From: Marinospirillum insulare DSM 21763
GTDB lineage: Bacteria > Pseudomonadota > Gammaproteobacteria > Pseudomonadales > Halomonadaceae
Direction: 5' to 3'
NCBI RefSeq assembly: GCF_000686905.1
Contig: NZ_JMLW01000001.1
Location: 1-64,000, forward strand
DNA: 64,000 bases
A model generated the notes under the pieces. That model was not told the origin of the DNA and searched no databases. It saw only the letters and a program-made list of their open reading frames with translations. The position numbers were made by a program, and so were the translations under genes. Shown here one piece after another: positions 1-6,188 of the stretch (position 1 is its first letter; the number at the start of each line of letters is the position of its first letter).

Positions 1-321
1 TTTGCTTCTGTTGGTTTAGTACATACTCTAACGGCAGATAATGGTAAAGAGTTTGCTGAGCATCAAGCCATTGCAAAAGCACTGAATTGTGACTTTTACT
101 TTGCAGACCCTTATGCTTCTTGGCAACGTGGATTGAATGAAAATACAAATGGCTTAATACGTCAATACTGCCCCAAAGGTTCATGCTTTAAGCACTTAGA
201 TGATGAGCATTTTGAATTCATTATGCATCGTTTAAATAACCGACCTAGGAAAACACTTGGAATGAAAACACCAAATGAAGTATTGTTTGAAGAATTACAG
301 GCTGTTGCACTAGCAAGTTGA
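1..321 (+). CDS. IS30-family transposase, C-terminal fragment
   Basis: The open frame enters from the left edge and ends at TGA 319-321, giving the last 106 residues of a DDE transposase. It has the second catalytic Asp in TADNGKEF (residue 13 of the fragment) and the Glu in LNENTNGLIRQY (residue 47), separated by 33 residues. This DD(33)E spacing, with the NRPRKTLGMKTPNEVL tail, is typical of IS30. An internal ATG at 133 is not the start, because coding continues upstream of it and includes the catalytic Asp. Whether the full gene is intact cannot be seen. Confidence 0.85.
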   Translation, partial: FASVGLVHTLTADNGKEFAEHQAIAKALNCDFYFADPYASWQRGLNENTNGLIRQYCPKGSCFKHLDDEHFEFIMHRLNNRPRKTLGMKTPNEVLFEELQAVALAS

Positions 322-328
322 ATCCAAG
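1..328 (+). mobile_element. IS30-family insertion sequence, right end only
   Basis: The window opens inside a transposase gene of the IS30 family, so only the right end of the element is present. IS30-type ends commonly overlap the 3' end of the transposase. The stretch at about 302-328, which covers the last codons and the stop, has the GTTGCACT-type sequence I associate with that inverted repeat, but the left end lies outside the window so the repeat cannot be confirmed. Chromosomal sequence leading to birA follows. The exact right boundary is an estimate. Confidence 0.55.
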
Positions 329-370
329 AAATATTGCTGAATAGCCTAGCCGCTCATTAAGGTTTATGGG

Positions 371-398
371 TTACATATTATTTACAAGAGGCTAAAAT
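371..398 (+). promoter_or_regulatory. possible birA promoter
   Basis: TTACAT (371-376) and TAAAAT (393-398) are separated by 16 bp, just upstream of birA. The -35 is weak. The sequence lies between the IS end and the birA Shine-Dalgarno AGGAG (410-414). It is a plausible sigma-70 promoter read by eye only. Confidence 0.35.
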
Positions 399-420
399 AG
401 TGCTGACTTAGGAGTAATAA

Positions 421-1395
421 ATGAATCTATACCCACTTATTAAATTATTAAGTAATGGACACTTCCATACAGGTACCCAGCTAGGACTTGATTTAGGGGT
501 AAGCCGAACGGCTGTATGGAAACAAATTCAGCAGCTCCCAAATTTAGGGCTAGAAATTATAACTAAAAAAAATGATGGGTATAAATTAGTAAAGCCACTA
601 GAGTTGTTGGACATAGAACAAATTCAAGGATTGTTTCAAGAGCACAATTCATCGCTAACATTAAATTTTTATCCTAGTTTAGATTCTACAAATCTAGAGT
701 TATCCCGACGCTGTTCAGACGGTTCAGGTTTATTAAATAAGCAGCTAATGCTAGTAGAAAAGCAGACTGCAGGGTTAGGTCGCCGTGGTAGAGGGTGGTA
801 CAGCCCTTATGCTTCTTCGCTAAGTATGTCTTTAGGGTTTAAAGTAGAGGGTGGTGCAAACGTTCTTCAAGCATTAAGTTTAGCTGTAGCAGTCGTAATT
901 AAGCGTGAATTAGAAACCCAGGGTTTTGTAGGTATTAAATTAAAATGGCCTAATGACCTTTATTTTAATGATGCAAAATTGGGTGGGATCTTAATTGAGT
1001 TAAAAGGAGATTTAGCCGGCCCTTGTAGCCTAATAGTTGGCGTAGGGATTAATGTATATCGTACTTCTAACCTACCCGATCTAGACCAACCAATTTCTTT
1101 TTTAGATGATCAGCAGGAAGCCATAATTAATAGGTCAGCCTTAGCAGCAAACATTGCTCTAGCAATAGAAAAACTGGTTGATAGCTATCCTGAAACAGGC
1201 TTTGAGCCCTATATGGAAGAATGGAACCAAGCCCACCTATGGAAAGGAATGCAGTCTTATATTATGACTAGTAAAGAATCTATACCTGTTACCTTAGGTG
1301 GAGTTACTTCTACAGGTGAACTCGAGGTTGTTTATGAAAGTGGTGAGGAGGGATTAATTAATGCTGGCGAAGTAAGCCTGAGGCCAAAAAAATGA
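421..1395 (+). CDS. birA: bifunctional biotin--protein ligase / biotin operon repressor BirA
   Basis: The 324-residue product attaches biotin to the acetyl-CoA carboxylase carrier protein using ATP, and in this family the biotinyl-AMP-bound form also represses biotin synthesis genes. Residues 1-60 read as a winged helix (GVSRTAVWKQIQQL). The catalytic domain has the biotinyl-AMP loop GRRGRGW at 120-126, KWPNDL at 175-180 and KLGGILIEL after it. A small C-terminal beta domain follows. The start is set by AGGAG six bases upstream. Length matches the long, repressor-type BirA. It overlaps coaX by 4 bp (ATGA), as in related gammaproteobacteria. Confidence 0.95.
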   Translation: MNLYPLIKLLSNGHFHTGTQLGLDLGVSRTAVWKQIQQLPNLGLEIITKKNDGYKLVKPLELLDIEQIQGLFQEHNSSLTLNFYPSLDSTNLELSRRCSDGSGLLNKQLMLVEKQTAGLGRRGRGWYSPYASSLSMSLGFKVEGGANVLQALSLAVAVVIKRELETQGFVGIKLKWPNDLYFNDAKLGGILIELKGDLAGPCSLIVGVGINVYRTSNLPDLDQPISFLDDQQEAIINRSALAANIALAIEKLVDSYPETGFEPYMEEWNQAHLWKGMQSYIMTSKESIPVTLGGVTSTGELEVVYESGEEGLINAGEVSLRPKK

Positions 1396-2213
1396 TATTA
1401 GACTTAGATATAGGTAATACATTAACTAAATGGCGATTAAAAAAAAGTAGTAATAATGAAATTATTGATCGTGGATCAATTTGGACACGTGATCGCTGGG
1501 AAAACTCTGAATCTATTCCAGATTTTCGTGATATCAAAGTAATGCGTGTCTCTAATGTAGGTGGTAAAGAAGTCTTAGCAGAGGTAGAGCGTATAGCAAG
1601 GCGGTTCCGTGTTCCCTTGCATGTTGCTAGGTCAACTATAAAATTTGCTGGTGTAAGGAATGCGTATAAAGAGCCAGAAAAGCTAGGTATCGATCGATGG
1701 CTAGGTTTGCTCGCAGCATATCACGGGTTTGGTGCTTGTTTTGTCGTAGACTGTGGTAGTGCAATCACTATTGATTTAGTTAAAGCTGATGGCGGTCACT
1801 TAGGTGGGTTTATAGCACCAGGAATAAGGCTTATGAAGGAAAGTTTAAAGCTGGGTACCAAGAATGTAGCGATTGACCCAGATGATAGCCACAAAGGCTT
1901 GATGAACTTTGGTCAATCAACACAAGAAGCAGTCAGCCATGGTATTTACCTATCTGCACTTGGTCACATTAGTTTAGCTTATAAACAAGCCTACAATACG
2001 ACACAACAAGAATTGCCAATAATATTAACCGGTGGTGACGCTTTACTTGTAGGTGGTGGATTAGAGCATGAAAGCTATTGTTGGCCAGATATGGTTTATG
2101 CTGGTTTAGAATTGATGTTTCCTGTGACTGATAAAGAAAAACAAGGTCTACTTTCAGGTAAGCCAATAAATAAAATTAAAATAGAGCTTGCCGAACTAGT
2201 GGGGAGCTGTTAA
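1392..2213 (+). CDS. coaX: type III pantothenate kinase CoaX
   Basis: The product phosphorylates pantothenate in the first step of coenzyme A synthesis. The 273-residue protein belongs to the acetate kinase/Hsp70-like fold: the N-terminal phosphate loop DIGNTLTKW is at residues 5-13, followed by GIDRWLGLLAAY, the acidic VVDCGSAITIDLV segment and GGFIAPGIRLM. Type III enzymes are not feedback-inhibited by CoA and replace CoaA in many bacteria. The start overlaps the birA stop by 4 bp, so the two are probably translationally coupled. The next feature downstream is the tRNA promoter. Confidence 0.95.
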   Translation: MILDLDIGNTLTKWRLKKSSNNEIIDRGSIWTRDRWENSESIPDFRDIKVMRVSNVGGKEVLAEVERIARRFRVPLHVARSTIKFAGVRNAYKEPEKLGIDRWLGLLAAYHGFGACFVVDCGSAITIDLVKADGGHLGGFIAPGIRLMKESLKLGTKNVAIDPDDSHKGLMNFGQSTQEAVSHGIYLSALGHISLAYKQAYNTTQQELPIILTGGDALLVGGGLEHESYCWPDMVYAGLELMFPVTDKEKQGLLSGKPINKIKIELAELVGSC

Positions 2214-2219
2214 AGTTGC

Positions 2220-2260
2220 CGCCGTTGTCGAGAGAGATAAAGAAAAGTTTGACAACGGCG
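2220..2260. repeat. perfect 10-bp inverted repeat flanking the tRNA operon -35
   Basis: CGCCGTTGTC (2220-2229) is mirrored exactly by GACAACGGCG (2251-2260), with a 21-base spacer. The right arm contains the last four bases of the -35 hexamer of the tRNA promoter. There is no U-run after the right arm, so it is a poor terminator for coaX. It could be an operator, or a stem in the coaX mRNA 3' end. Confidence 0.6.
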
Positions 2261-2276
2261 ATAACTAGACTATAAT
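2249..2276 (+). promoter_or_regulatory. consensus sigma-70 promoter of the tRNA operon
   Basis: TTGACA (2249-2254) and TATAAT (2271-2276) are both perfect consensus hexamers, separated by 16 bp. The -10 ends 13 bases before the 5' end of tRNA-Tyr. This is the strongest promoter read in the window and fits high expression of a stable RNA operon. Transcription may continue into secE. Confidence 0.85.
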
Positions 2277-2289
2277 TTGTCGCCTAGTT

Positions 2290-2375
<86 letters not shown>

Positions 2376-2385
2376 TTCTAAGGCT

Positions 2386-2460
2386 GCGGGCATGGTATAG
2401 TGGCTATTACCTCAGCCTTCCAAGCTGAAGAGGCGGGTTCGATTCCCGCTGCCCGCTCCA
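2386..2460 (+). tRNA. tRNA-Gly (anticodon TCC)
   Basis: GCGGGCA (2386-2392) pairs with TGCCCGC (2450-2456); discriminator T and encoded CCA follow. The anticodon arm TCAGC/GCTGA encloses CTTCCAA, anticodon TCC at 2419-2421, decoding GGA/GGG. T-loop GGTTCGATTCC is present. It lies 12 bases after tRNA-Tyr in the same operon. Confidence 0.97.
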
Positions 2461-2465
2461 AGATT

Positions 2466-2540
2466 GCTCATGTAGCTCAGGGGTAGAGCACACCCTTGGT
2501 AAGGGTGAGGTCGACGGTTCAATTCCGTCCATGAGCTCCA
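2466..2540 (+). tRNA. tRNA-Thr (anticodon GGT)
   Basis: GCTCATG (2466-2472) pairs with CATGAGC (2530-2536), then discriminator T and encoded CCA. The anticodon arm CACCC/GGGTG encloses TTGGTAA with GGT at 2498-2500, decoding ACC/ACU. It lies five bases after tRNA-Gly. Confidence 0.97.
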
Positions 2541-2554
2541 TGCTATAGTTTTTA

Positions 2555-2570
2555 TTGAGCAGTAGCTCAA
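2555..2570 (+). repeat. small hairpin and partial copy of the tRNA-Trp D-arm
   Basis: TTGAGC (2555-2560) and GCTCAA (2565-2570) form a perfect 6-bp hairpin with an AGTA loop in the spacer between tRNA-Thr and tRNA-Trp. The 11 bases CAGTAGCTCAA at 2560-2570 recur exactly at 2586-2596 inside tRNA-Trp. The spacer therefore carries a short duplicate of the tRNA-Trp 5' part, possibly a scar of rearrangement or a processing signal. Confidence 0.5.
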
Positions 2571-2581
2571 ATGCCAGATAC

Positions 2582-2657
2582 AGGCCAGTAGCTCAATTGG
2601 CAGAGCGACGGTCTCCAAAACCGTAGGTTGGGGGTTCGATTCCCTCCTGGCCTGCCA
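2582..2657 (+). tRNA. tRNA-Trp (anticodon CCA)
   Basis: AGGCCAG (2582-2588) pairs with CTGGCCT (2647-2653); discriminator G and encoded CCA (2655-2657) follow. The anticodon arm ACGGT/ACCGT encloses CTCCAAA with CCA at 2615-2617. It lies directly upstream of secE, the usual gammaproteobacterial position. Confidence 0.97.
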
Positions 2658-2684
2658 ATCATCCTCAGATTGGTATTTTATCTA
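2655..2684 (+). terminator. weak hairpin after tRNA-Trp
   Basis: CCAATC (2655-2660) pairs with GATTGG (2668-2673) around a 7-base loop, followed by TATTTTATCT. The stem is AT-rich and uses the CCA end of the tRNA, so it is at best a partial terminator. Read-through into secE-nusG is likely, since no clear separate promoter was seen. Confidence 0.35.
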
Positions 2685-2723
2685 TTTCCCAAAACCTGCT
2701 GATGCAAGGAGTTATCTTCTCTA

Positions 2724-3092
2724 ATGAAAGCAAAAGCCGAAGCTCAGCCAGCCAGTCTGGATGCACTAAAGTGGTTTGCAGTACTTCTACTCTTGACCTT
2801 GGCTATAGCAGGTAATATGTACTACGCTGATTCACCTATGATATATAGGGTGATTGGCGTTGTTGTGCTTTGTGTGCTCGCGGGCTTAGTGTTTATGCTT
2901 ACTAGCAAGGGAAAGCAGCTTGCTAATCTTGCACGCGAAGCAAGGGTTGAAATTCGTAAAGTGGTATGGCCAACACGTCCGGAAACAACGCAAACCACTC
3001 TCATTGTTTTAGCAGCCGTTATTTTGGTTGCTTTTTTGCTCTGGCTAGTAGACTCATTGCTAAGCTGGATCATTAAAAGTCTGATTTATTAG
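2724..3092 (+). CDS. secE: preprotein translocase subunit SecE
   Basis: This is the small essential clamp of the SecYEG channel in the inner membrane. The 122-residue product has three hydrophobic segments (about 15-33, 40-60 and 92-117), as in the long enterobacterial type. The conserved amphipathic cytoplasmic helix EIRKVVWPTRPET precedes the last one; this is the most conserved part of the family. AAGGAG lies about 13 bases upstream of the ATG, a somewhat long spacing. nusG follows 9 bases later, the near-universal secE-nusG pair. Confidence 0.95.
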   Translation: MKAKAEAQPASLDALKWFAVLLLLTLAIAGNMYYADSPMIYRVIGVVVLCVLAGLVFMLTSKGKQLANLAREARVEIRKVVWPTRPETTQTTLIVLAAVILVAFLLWLVDSLLSWIIKSLIY

Positions 3093-3101
3093 GGGTAGAA
3101 A

Positions 3102-3635
3102 ATGTCCATGCGTTGGTATGTTGTTCACGCCTACTCCGGTTTTGAGAAGCAAGTTATGCGCTCACTGCTGGAGCGTATTAGTATTAAAAAGATGGAAGAT
3201 TTGTTCGGGCAAATTCTTGTGCCAACGGAAGAAGTAGTTGAAATGCGTGATGGAAAAAAACGCAAAAGCGAACGTAAGTTCTATCCTGGTTATGTTTTAG
3301 TAGAAATGGATATGAATGATGACAGCTGGCACCTAGTTAAAGAAACGCCTAAAGTTCTTGGCTTTATTGGTGGCACTGCAGAAAAACCCGCACCCATTAC
3401 ATCGCGTGAAGCAGATGCCATTCTGCAAAGGGTTCAAGACGGTAGTGACAAGCCTAGGCCACGCACCATGTTTCAGCCGGGTGAGATGGTTAGAGTTCTT
3501 GATGGTCCTTTTGCAGACTTTAGCGGCACGGTTGAAGAAGTGAACTATGAGAAAAGCCGTCTGCAAGTATCAGTTAGTATTTTTGGTCGGCCTACACCGG
3601 TCGAGCTAGAATTTGGTCAAGTCGAAAAAGAGTAA
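3102..3635 (+). CDS. nusG: transcription termination/antitermination factor NusG
   Basis: The 177-residue protein binds RNA polymerase over the DNA cleft, suppresses pausing, and links it to Rho or, through S10, to the ribosome. The NGN domain (about 1-120) starts [16 protein letters not shown] and contains [10 protein letters not shown]. The C-terminal KOW domain begins near [19 protein letters not shown]. Length is normal. It lies between secE and the L11 operon, cotranscribed with secE on spacing. Confidence 0.97.
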   Translation: MSMRWYVVHAYSGFEKQVMRSLLERISIKKMEDLFGQILVPTEEVVEMRDGKKRKSERKFYPGYVLVEMDMNDDSWHLVKETPKVLGFIGGTAEKPAPITSREADAILQRVQDGSDKPRPRTMFQPGEMVRVLDGPFADFSGTVEEVNYEKSRLQVSVSIFGRPTPVELEFGQVEKE

Positions 3636-3676
3636 GCTTGGCATTTTGAAATGCTGCTTAGGCAGTTTAATAAAAC

Positions 3677-3700
3677 GGGGAGCCGAAAGGCGTTATACCC
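3677..3700 (+). promoter_or_regulatory. putative L1-binding site in the rplKA leader
   Basis: Two short helices are stacked: GGG (3678-3680) with CCC (3698-3700), and inside it GCC-GAAA-GGC (3682-3691), separated by an asymmetric loop. This resembles the L1 target on 23S rRNA and the autogenous site upstream of rplK in other gammaproteobacteria. It ends just before the rplK Shine-Dalgarno GGAG, so bound L1 could block initiation. The fit was judged by eye. Confidence 0.5.
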
Positions 3701-3712
3701 ACTGGAGTTATC

Positions 3713-4144
3713 ATGGCTAAAAAAGTACAGTCGTACATTAAGCTGCAAGTAGCAGCTGGTAAAGCAAATCCAAGTCCACCTGTTGGTCCTGCACTAGGTC
3801 AGCACGGTGTAAACATTATGGAATTTTGTAAAGCATTTAACGCTGCTACACAAGATGTAGAGCCTGGCTTACCTACGCCAGTCGTGATCACTGTTTATAG
3901 TGATCGTAGCTTTACCTTCATTACCAAAACACCCCCAGCAGCTATTTTATTGAAAAAAGCGCTAGGTTTGCAGAAAGCTTCTGCTGAACCCAACAAAAAC
4001 AAAGTGGGCAAAGCAACGCGTGAGCAGCTTGAAGAAATTGCAAAAACAAAAGAACCTGACTTAACCGCGGCTGATTTAGATGCTGCTGTTAGAACCATTG
4101 CTGGCAGTGCGCGCAGCATGGGTATTGACGTGGAGGGCGTGTAA
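3713..4144 (+). CDS. rplK: 50S ribosomal protein L11
   Basis: L11 binds the GTPase-associated region of 23S rRNA and forms the base of the L10-L12 stalk; it is also needed for RelA activation. The 143-residue product has the N-terminal [20 protein letters not shown] segment and the C-terminal rRNA-binding domain ending [11 protein letters not shown]. Length matches the family (about 142). The stop is directly followed by the rplA start with no gap, so translation of the two is coupled. Confidence 0.98.
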   Translation: MAKKVQSYIKLQVAAGKANPSPPVGPALGQHGVNIMEFCKAFNAATQDVEPGLPTPVVITVYSDRSFTFITKTPPAAILLKKALGLQKASAEPNKNKVGKATREQLEEIAKTKEPDLTAADLDAAVRTIAGSARSMGIDVEGV

Positions 4145-4843
4145 ATGGCCAAGTTAACTAAGCGTCAAAAAACAATTGCAGAAAAAATTGATACAGCCAA
4201 AAGCTACAGTGTTGAAGAAGCTGTAGCTCTTTTAGCTGGACTACCTGCGGTAAAGTTCAAAGAAACAGTTGAGCTAGCTATCAACCTAGGTGTTGATCCA
4301 CGTAAATCAGACCAGGTTGTTCGTGGTGCTACTGTATTGCCTAATGGTACTGGTAAAAGTGTTCGTGTTGCAGTTTTTGCCCAGGGCGCTGCTGCAGATG
4401 CTGCTAAAGAAGCAGGTGCAGACTTAGTAGGCATGGACGATCTAGCTGAACAAGTTAAAGCTGGTGAACTGAATTTTGACGTAGTCATTGCTGCGCCTGA
4501 TGCAATGCGTGTAGTTGGTATGTTAGGTCAAATTCTAGGTCCACGTGGACTTATGCCTAACCCTAAAGTTGGCACAGTAACACCCGATGTTGCTACAGCT
4601 GTTAAAAATGCAAAAGCTGGTCAGGTGCGTTTTCGTACCGACAAAAACGGTATTATTCATGCTGGTGTTGGCAAAATCGATTTCTCTGCTGATGCTATAC
4701 GTGGCAATATTGACGCGCTAATTTCAGACCTTAAAAAGCTTAAGCCTGCATCTGCTAAAGGTGTTTATGTTAAGAAAGTTACTCTTTCTAGCACCATGGG
4801 CCCTGGCTTAGCAATTGATACAGCAACTTTAGATTTAAAATAG
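4145..4843 (+). CDS. rplA: 50S ribosomal protein L1
   Basis: L1 forms the mobile stalk that guides deacylated tRNA out of the E site and is the translational repressor of the rplKA pair in E. coli. The 232-residue product has the family signature around [17 protein letters not shown] near residues 125-141. It starts on the base after the rplK stop. About 220 bases of leader follow before rplJ. Confidence 0.98.
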   Translation: MAKLTKRQKTIAEKIDTAKSYSVEEAVALLAGLPAVKFKETVELAINLGVDPRKSDQVVRGATVLPNGTGKSVRVAVFAQGAAADAAKEAGADLVGMDDLAEQVKAGELNFDVVIAAPDAMRVVGMLGQILGPRGLMPNPKVGTVTPDVATAVKNAKAGQVRFRTDKNGIIHAGVGKIDFSADAIRGNIDALISDLKKLKPASAKGVYVKKVTLSSTMGPGLAIDTATLDLK

Positions 4844-4866
4844 TTGTGTAACTAACTTTGCGGATG

Positions 4867-5053
4867 CTGCCAGTTACATTTGCTGGCAGTAGCCTTCAAA
4901 GACCGTAGGTGCTTTTAAATTATTAAATAGCTTAATTTCCTACGCAGATGGATGACCGCCTACTTTCTGTAGGTCCAACCATCCTACCAGCTTCGGATCC
5001 CCGAAGGGTTGGAAACCGTGGAGTGCGATTCAATCGTATCTCTATATTAGGAG
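4867..5053 (+). promoter_or_regulatory. L10 leader of rplJL(-rpoBC)
   Basis: The rplA-rplJ gap folds into several hairpins. CTGCCAG (4867-4873) pairs with CTGGCAG (4883-4889). CGTAGG (4904-4909) can pair with CCTACG (4939-4944), and CCTAC (4959-4963) with GTAGG (4969-4973), so the GTAGG/CCTAC pieces can swap partners. A purine-rich GGTTGGAAACCGTGGAG stretch precedes the rplJ Shine-Dalgarno. In this family L10-(L12)4 binds the leader and represses rplJL. Position and the unstable-pairing layout support the call; exact boundaries are estimates. Confidence 0.6.
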
Positions 5054-5062
5054 CAAGATAAA

Positions 5063-5566
5063 GTGGCACTTAATCTAAAAGACAAACAGGCCATTGTTGG
5101 CCAGGTCAACGATGCTGCCAAAGCTGCTCAATCTGTAGTTGTTGCTGATTCACGCGGCGTAACTGTTGGCGCAATGAGTGATTTGCGTAAACAAGCCCGT
5201 GAAGCTGGCGTCGATATGCGTGTTGTTCGTAACACTTTAGCACGTCGCGCTTTTGCAGAAACTAGCTTTGAATGCTTGACCGAAGAATTTACTGGTCCAA
5301 CGCTTATTGCTTTCTCTATGGAACATCCTGGTGCAGCTGCCCGTTTGTTCAAAGAGTTTGCTAAAAGTGAAAAAGCTTTTGAAGTTAAGGCTATGGCTTA
5401 CGAAGGTGAGTACATTCCTGGTACAGATATCGATCGTTTGGCTACCTTGCCAACTTACGACGAAGCGATTGCACAGCTTATGGCAACAATGAAAGAAGCA
5501 GCAGGCGGCAAATTTGTACGCACACTGGCAGCTTTACGTGACCAAAAAGAATCAGAAGCTGCTTAA
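5063..5566 (+). CDS. rplJ: 50S ribosomal protein L10
   Basis: L10 anchors the L7/L12 dimers to the ribosomal stalk and represses its own operon through the leader. The 167-residue product begins [20 protein letters not shown] from a GTG start. AGGAG (5049-5053) sits 9 bases upstream, supporting that start. The C-terminal helix that carries L12 dimers ends the protein. rplL follows after 57 bases. Confidence 0.97.
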   Translation: MALNLKDKQAIVGQVNDAAKAAQSVVVADSRGVTVGAMSDLRKQAREAGVDMRVVRNTLARRAFAETSFECLTEEFTGPTLIAFSMEHPGAAARLFKEFAKSEKAFEVKAMAYEGEYIPGTDIDRLATLPTYDEAIAQLMATMKEAAGGKFVRTLAALRDQKESEAA

Positions 5567-5623
5567 GTTTTGCAGTCTTAATTCTGAATCTAAAAATACA
5601 CTATTACCTAGGTAAAAAATATC

Positions 5624-5992
5624 ATGGCACTTACTCAAGACGATATCCTCAACGCTATTGCCGACATGTCTGTGATGGAAGTTGTTGAGCTGGTTACAGC
5701 AATGGAAGAAAAATTTGGTGTTTCTGCAGCAGCTGCTGTAGTTGCTGGTCCTGCTGGTGGCGGTGAAGCTGCAGCTGAACAAACTGAATTTGACTTAGTT
5801 CTAACTGCTGCTGGCGAGAAAAAAGTTGGCGCAATTAAAGCAGTACGTGAAATCACCGGCCTTGGCTTGAAAGAAGCTAAAGCAATGGTTGATGGCGCAC
5901 CTGCAACTGTTAAAGAAGGCATGTCAAAAGACGATGCTGAAGCAGCAAAAGCAAAACTTGAAGAAGCCGGTGCATCGGTGGAACTTAAGTAA
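5624..5992 (+). CDS. rplL: 50S ribosomal protein L7/L12
   Basis: The stalk protein recruits and activates translational GTPases. The 122-residue product has the N-terminal dimerisation domain, an Ala/Gly-rich hinge (about residues 36-52), and the C-terminal factor-binding domain with [20 protein letters not shown]. Length is normal. A terminator-like attenuator follows before rpoB. Confidence 0.98.
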   Translation: MALTQDDILNAIADMSVMEVVELVTAMEEKFGVSAAAAVVAGPAGGGEAAAEQTEFDLVLTAAGEKKVGAIKAVREITGLGLKEAKAMVDGAPATVKEGMSKDDAEAAKAKLEEAGASVELK

Positions 5993-6023
5993 TTTGCATG
6001 GCAGCTTAAGGCTGCAGCAGAGT

Positions 6024-6056
6024 GGCTGGTGGTGCAAATGCACTGCCGGCCTTTTT
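6024..6056 (+). terminator. rplL-rpoB attenuator
   Basis: GGCTGGTGGTGC (6024-6035) pairs with GCACTGCCGGCC (6040-6051) using three G-U pairs, with a short AAAT loop, and is followed at once by TTTTT (6052-6056). It is a canonical intrinsic terminator by shape. In E. coli a partial attenuator at the same place reduces rpoBC relative to rplJL, and this one likely does the same. Confidence 0.8.
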
Positions 6057-6188
6057 CTGTTCAAAGCAGCTTAATTAATTAACTGCATATCACCATTTTA
6101 CTGGGTAGATAGCAGCGGGGCGCGCCTCCCCTTGAAGGTGTTGTGACCACTGCGGTCTGGTTTTTGGTGAACAAGCTGGGGAAAATTG

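Noticed and set aside
2412-2618. Minus-strand open frame of 68 codons
   Set aside because: It runs antisense across three tRNA genes; chance frame.
4844-5062. Separate promoter for rplJ as in E. coli
   Set aside because: No convincing -35/-10 pair was seen in the gap.
5635-5922. Minus-strand frames over rplL and other ribosomal genes
   Set aside because: Codon bias in highly expressed genes often leaves open antisense frames; no ribosome sites.
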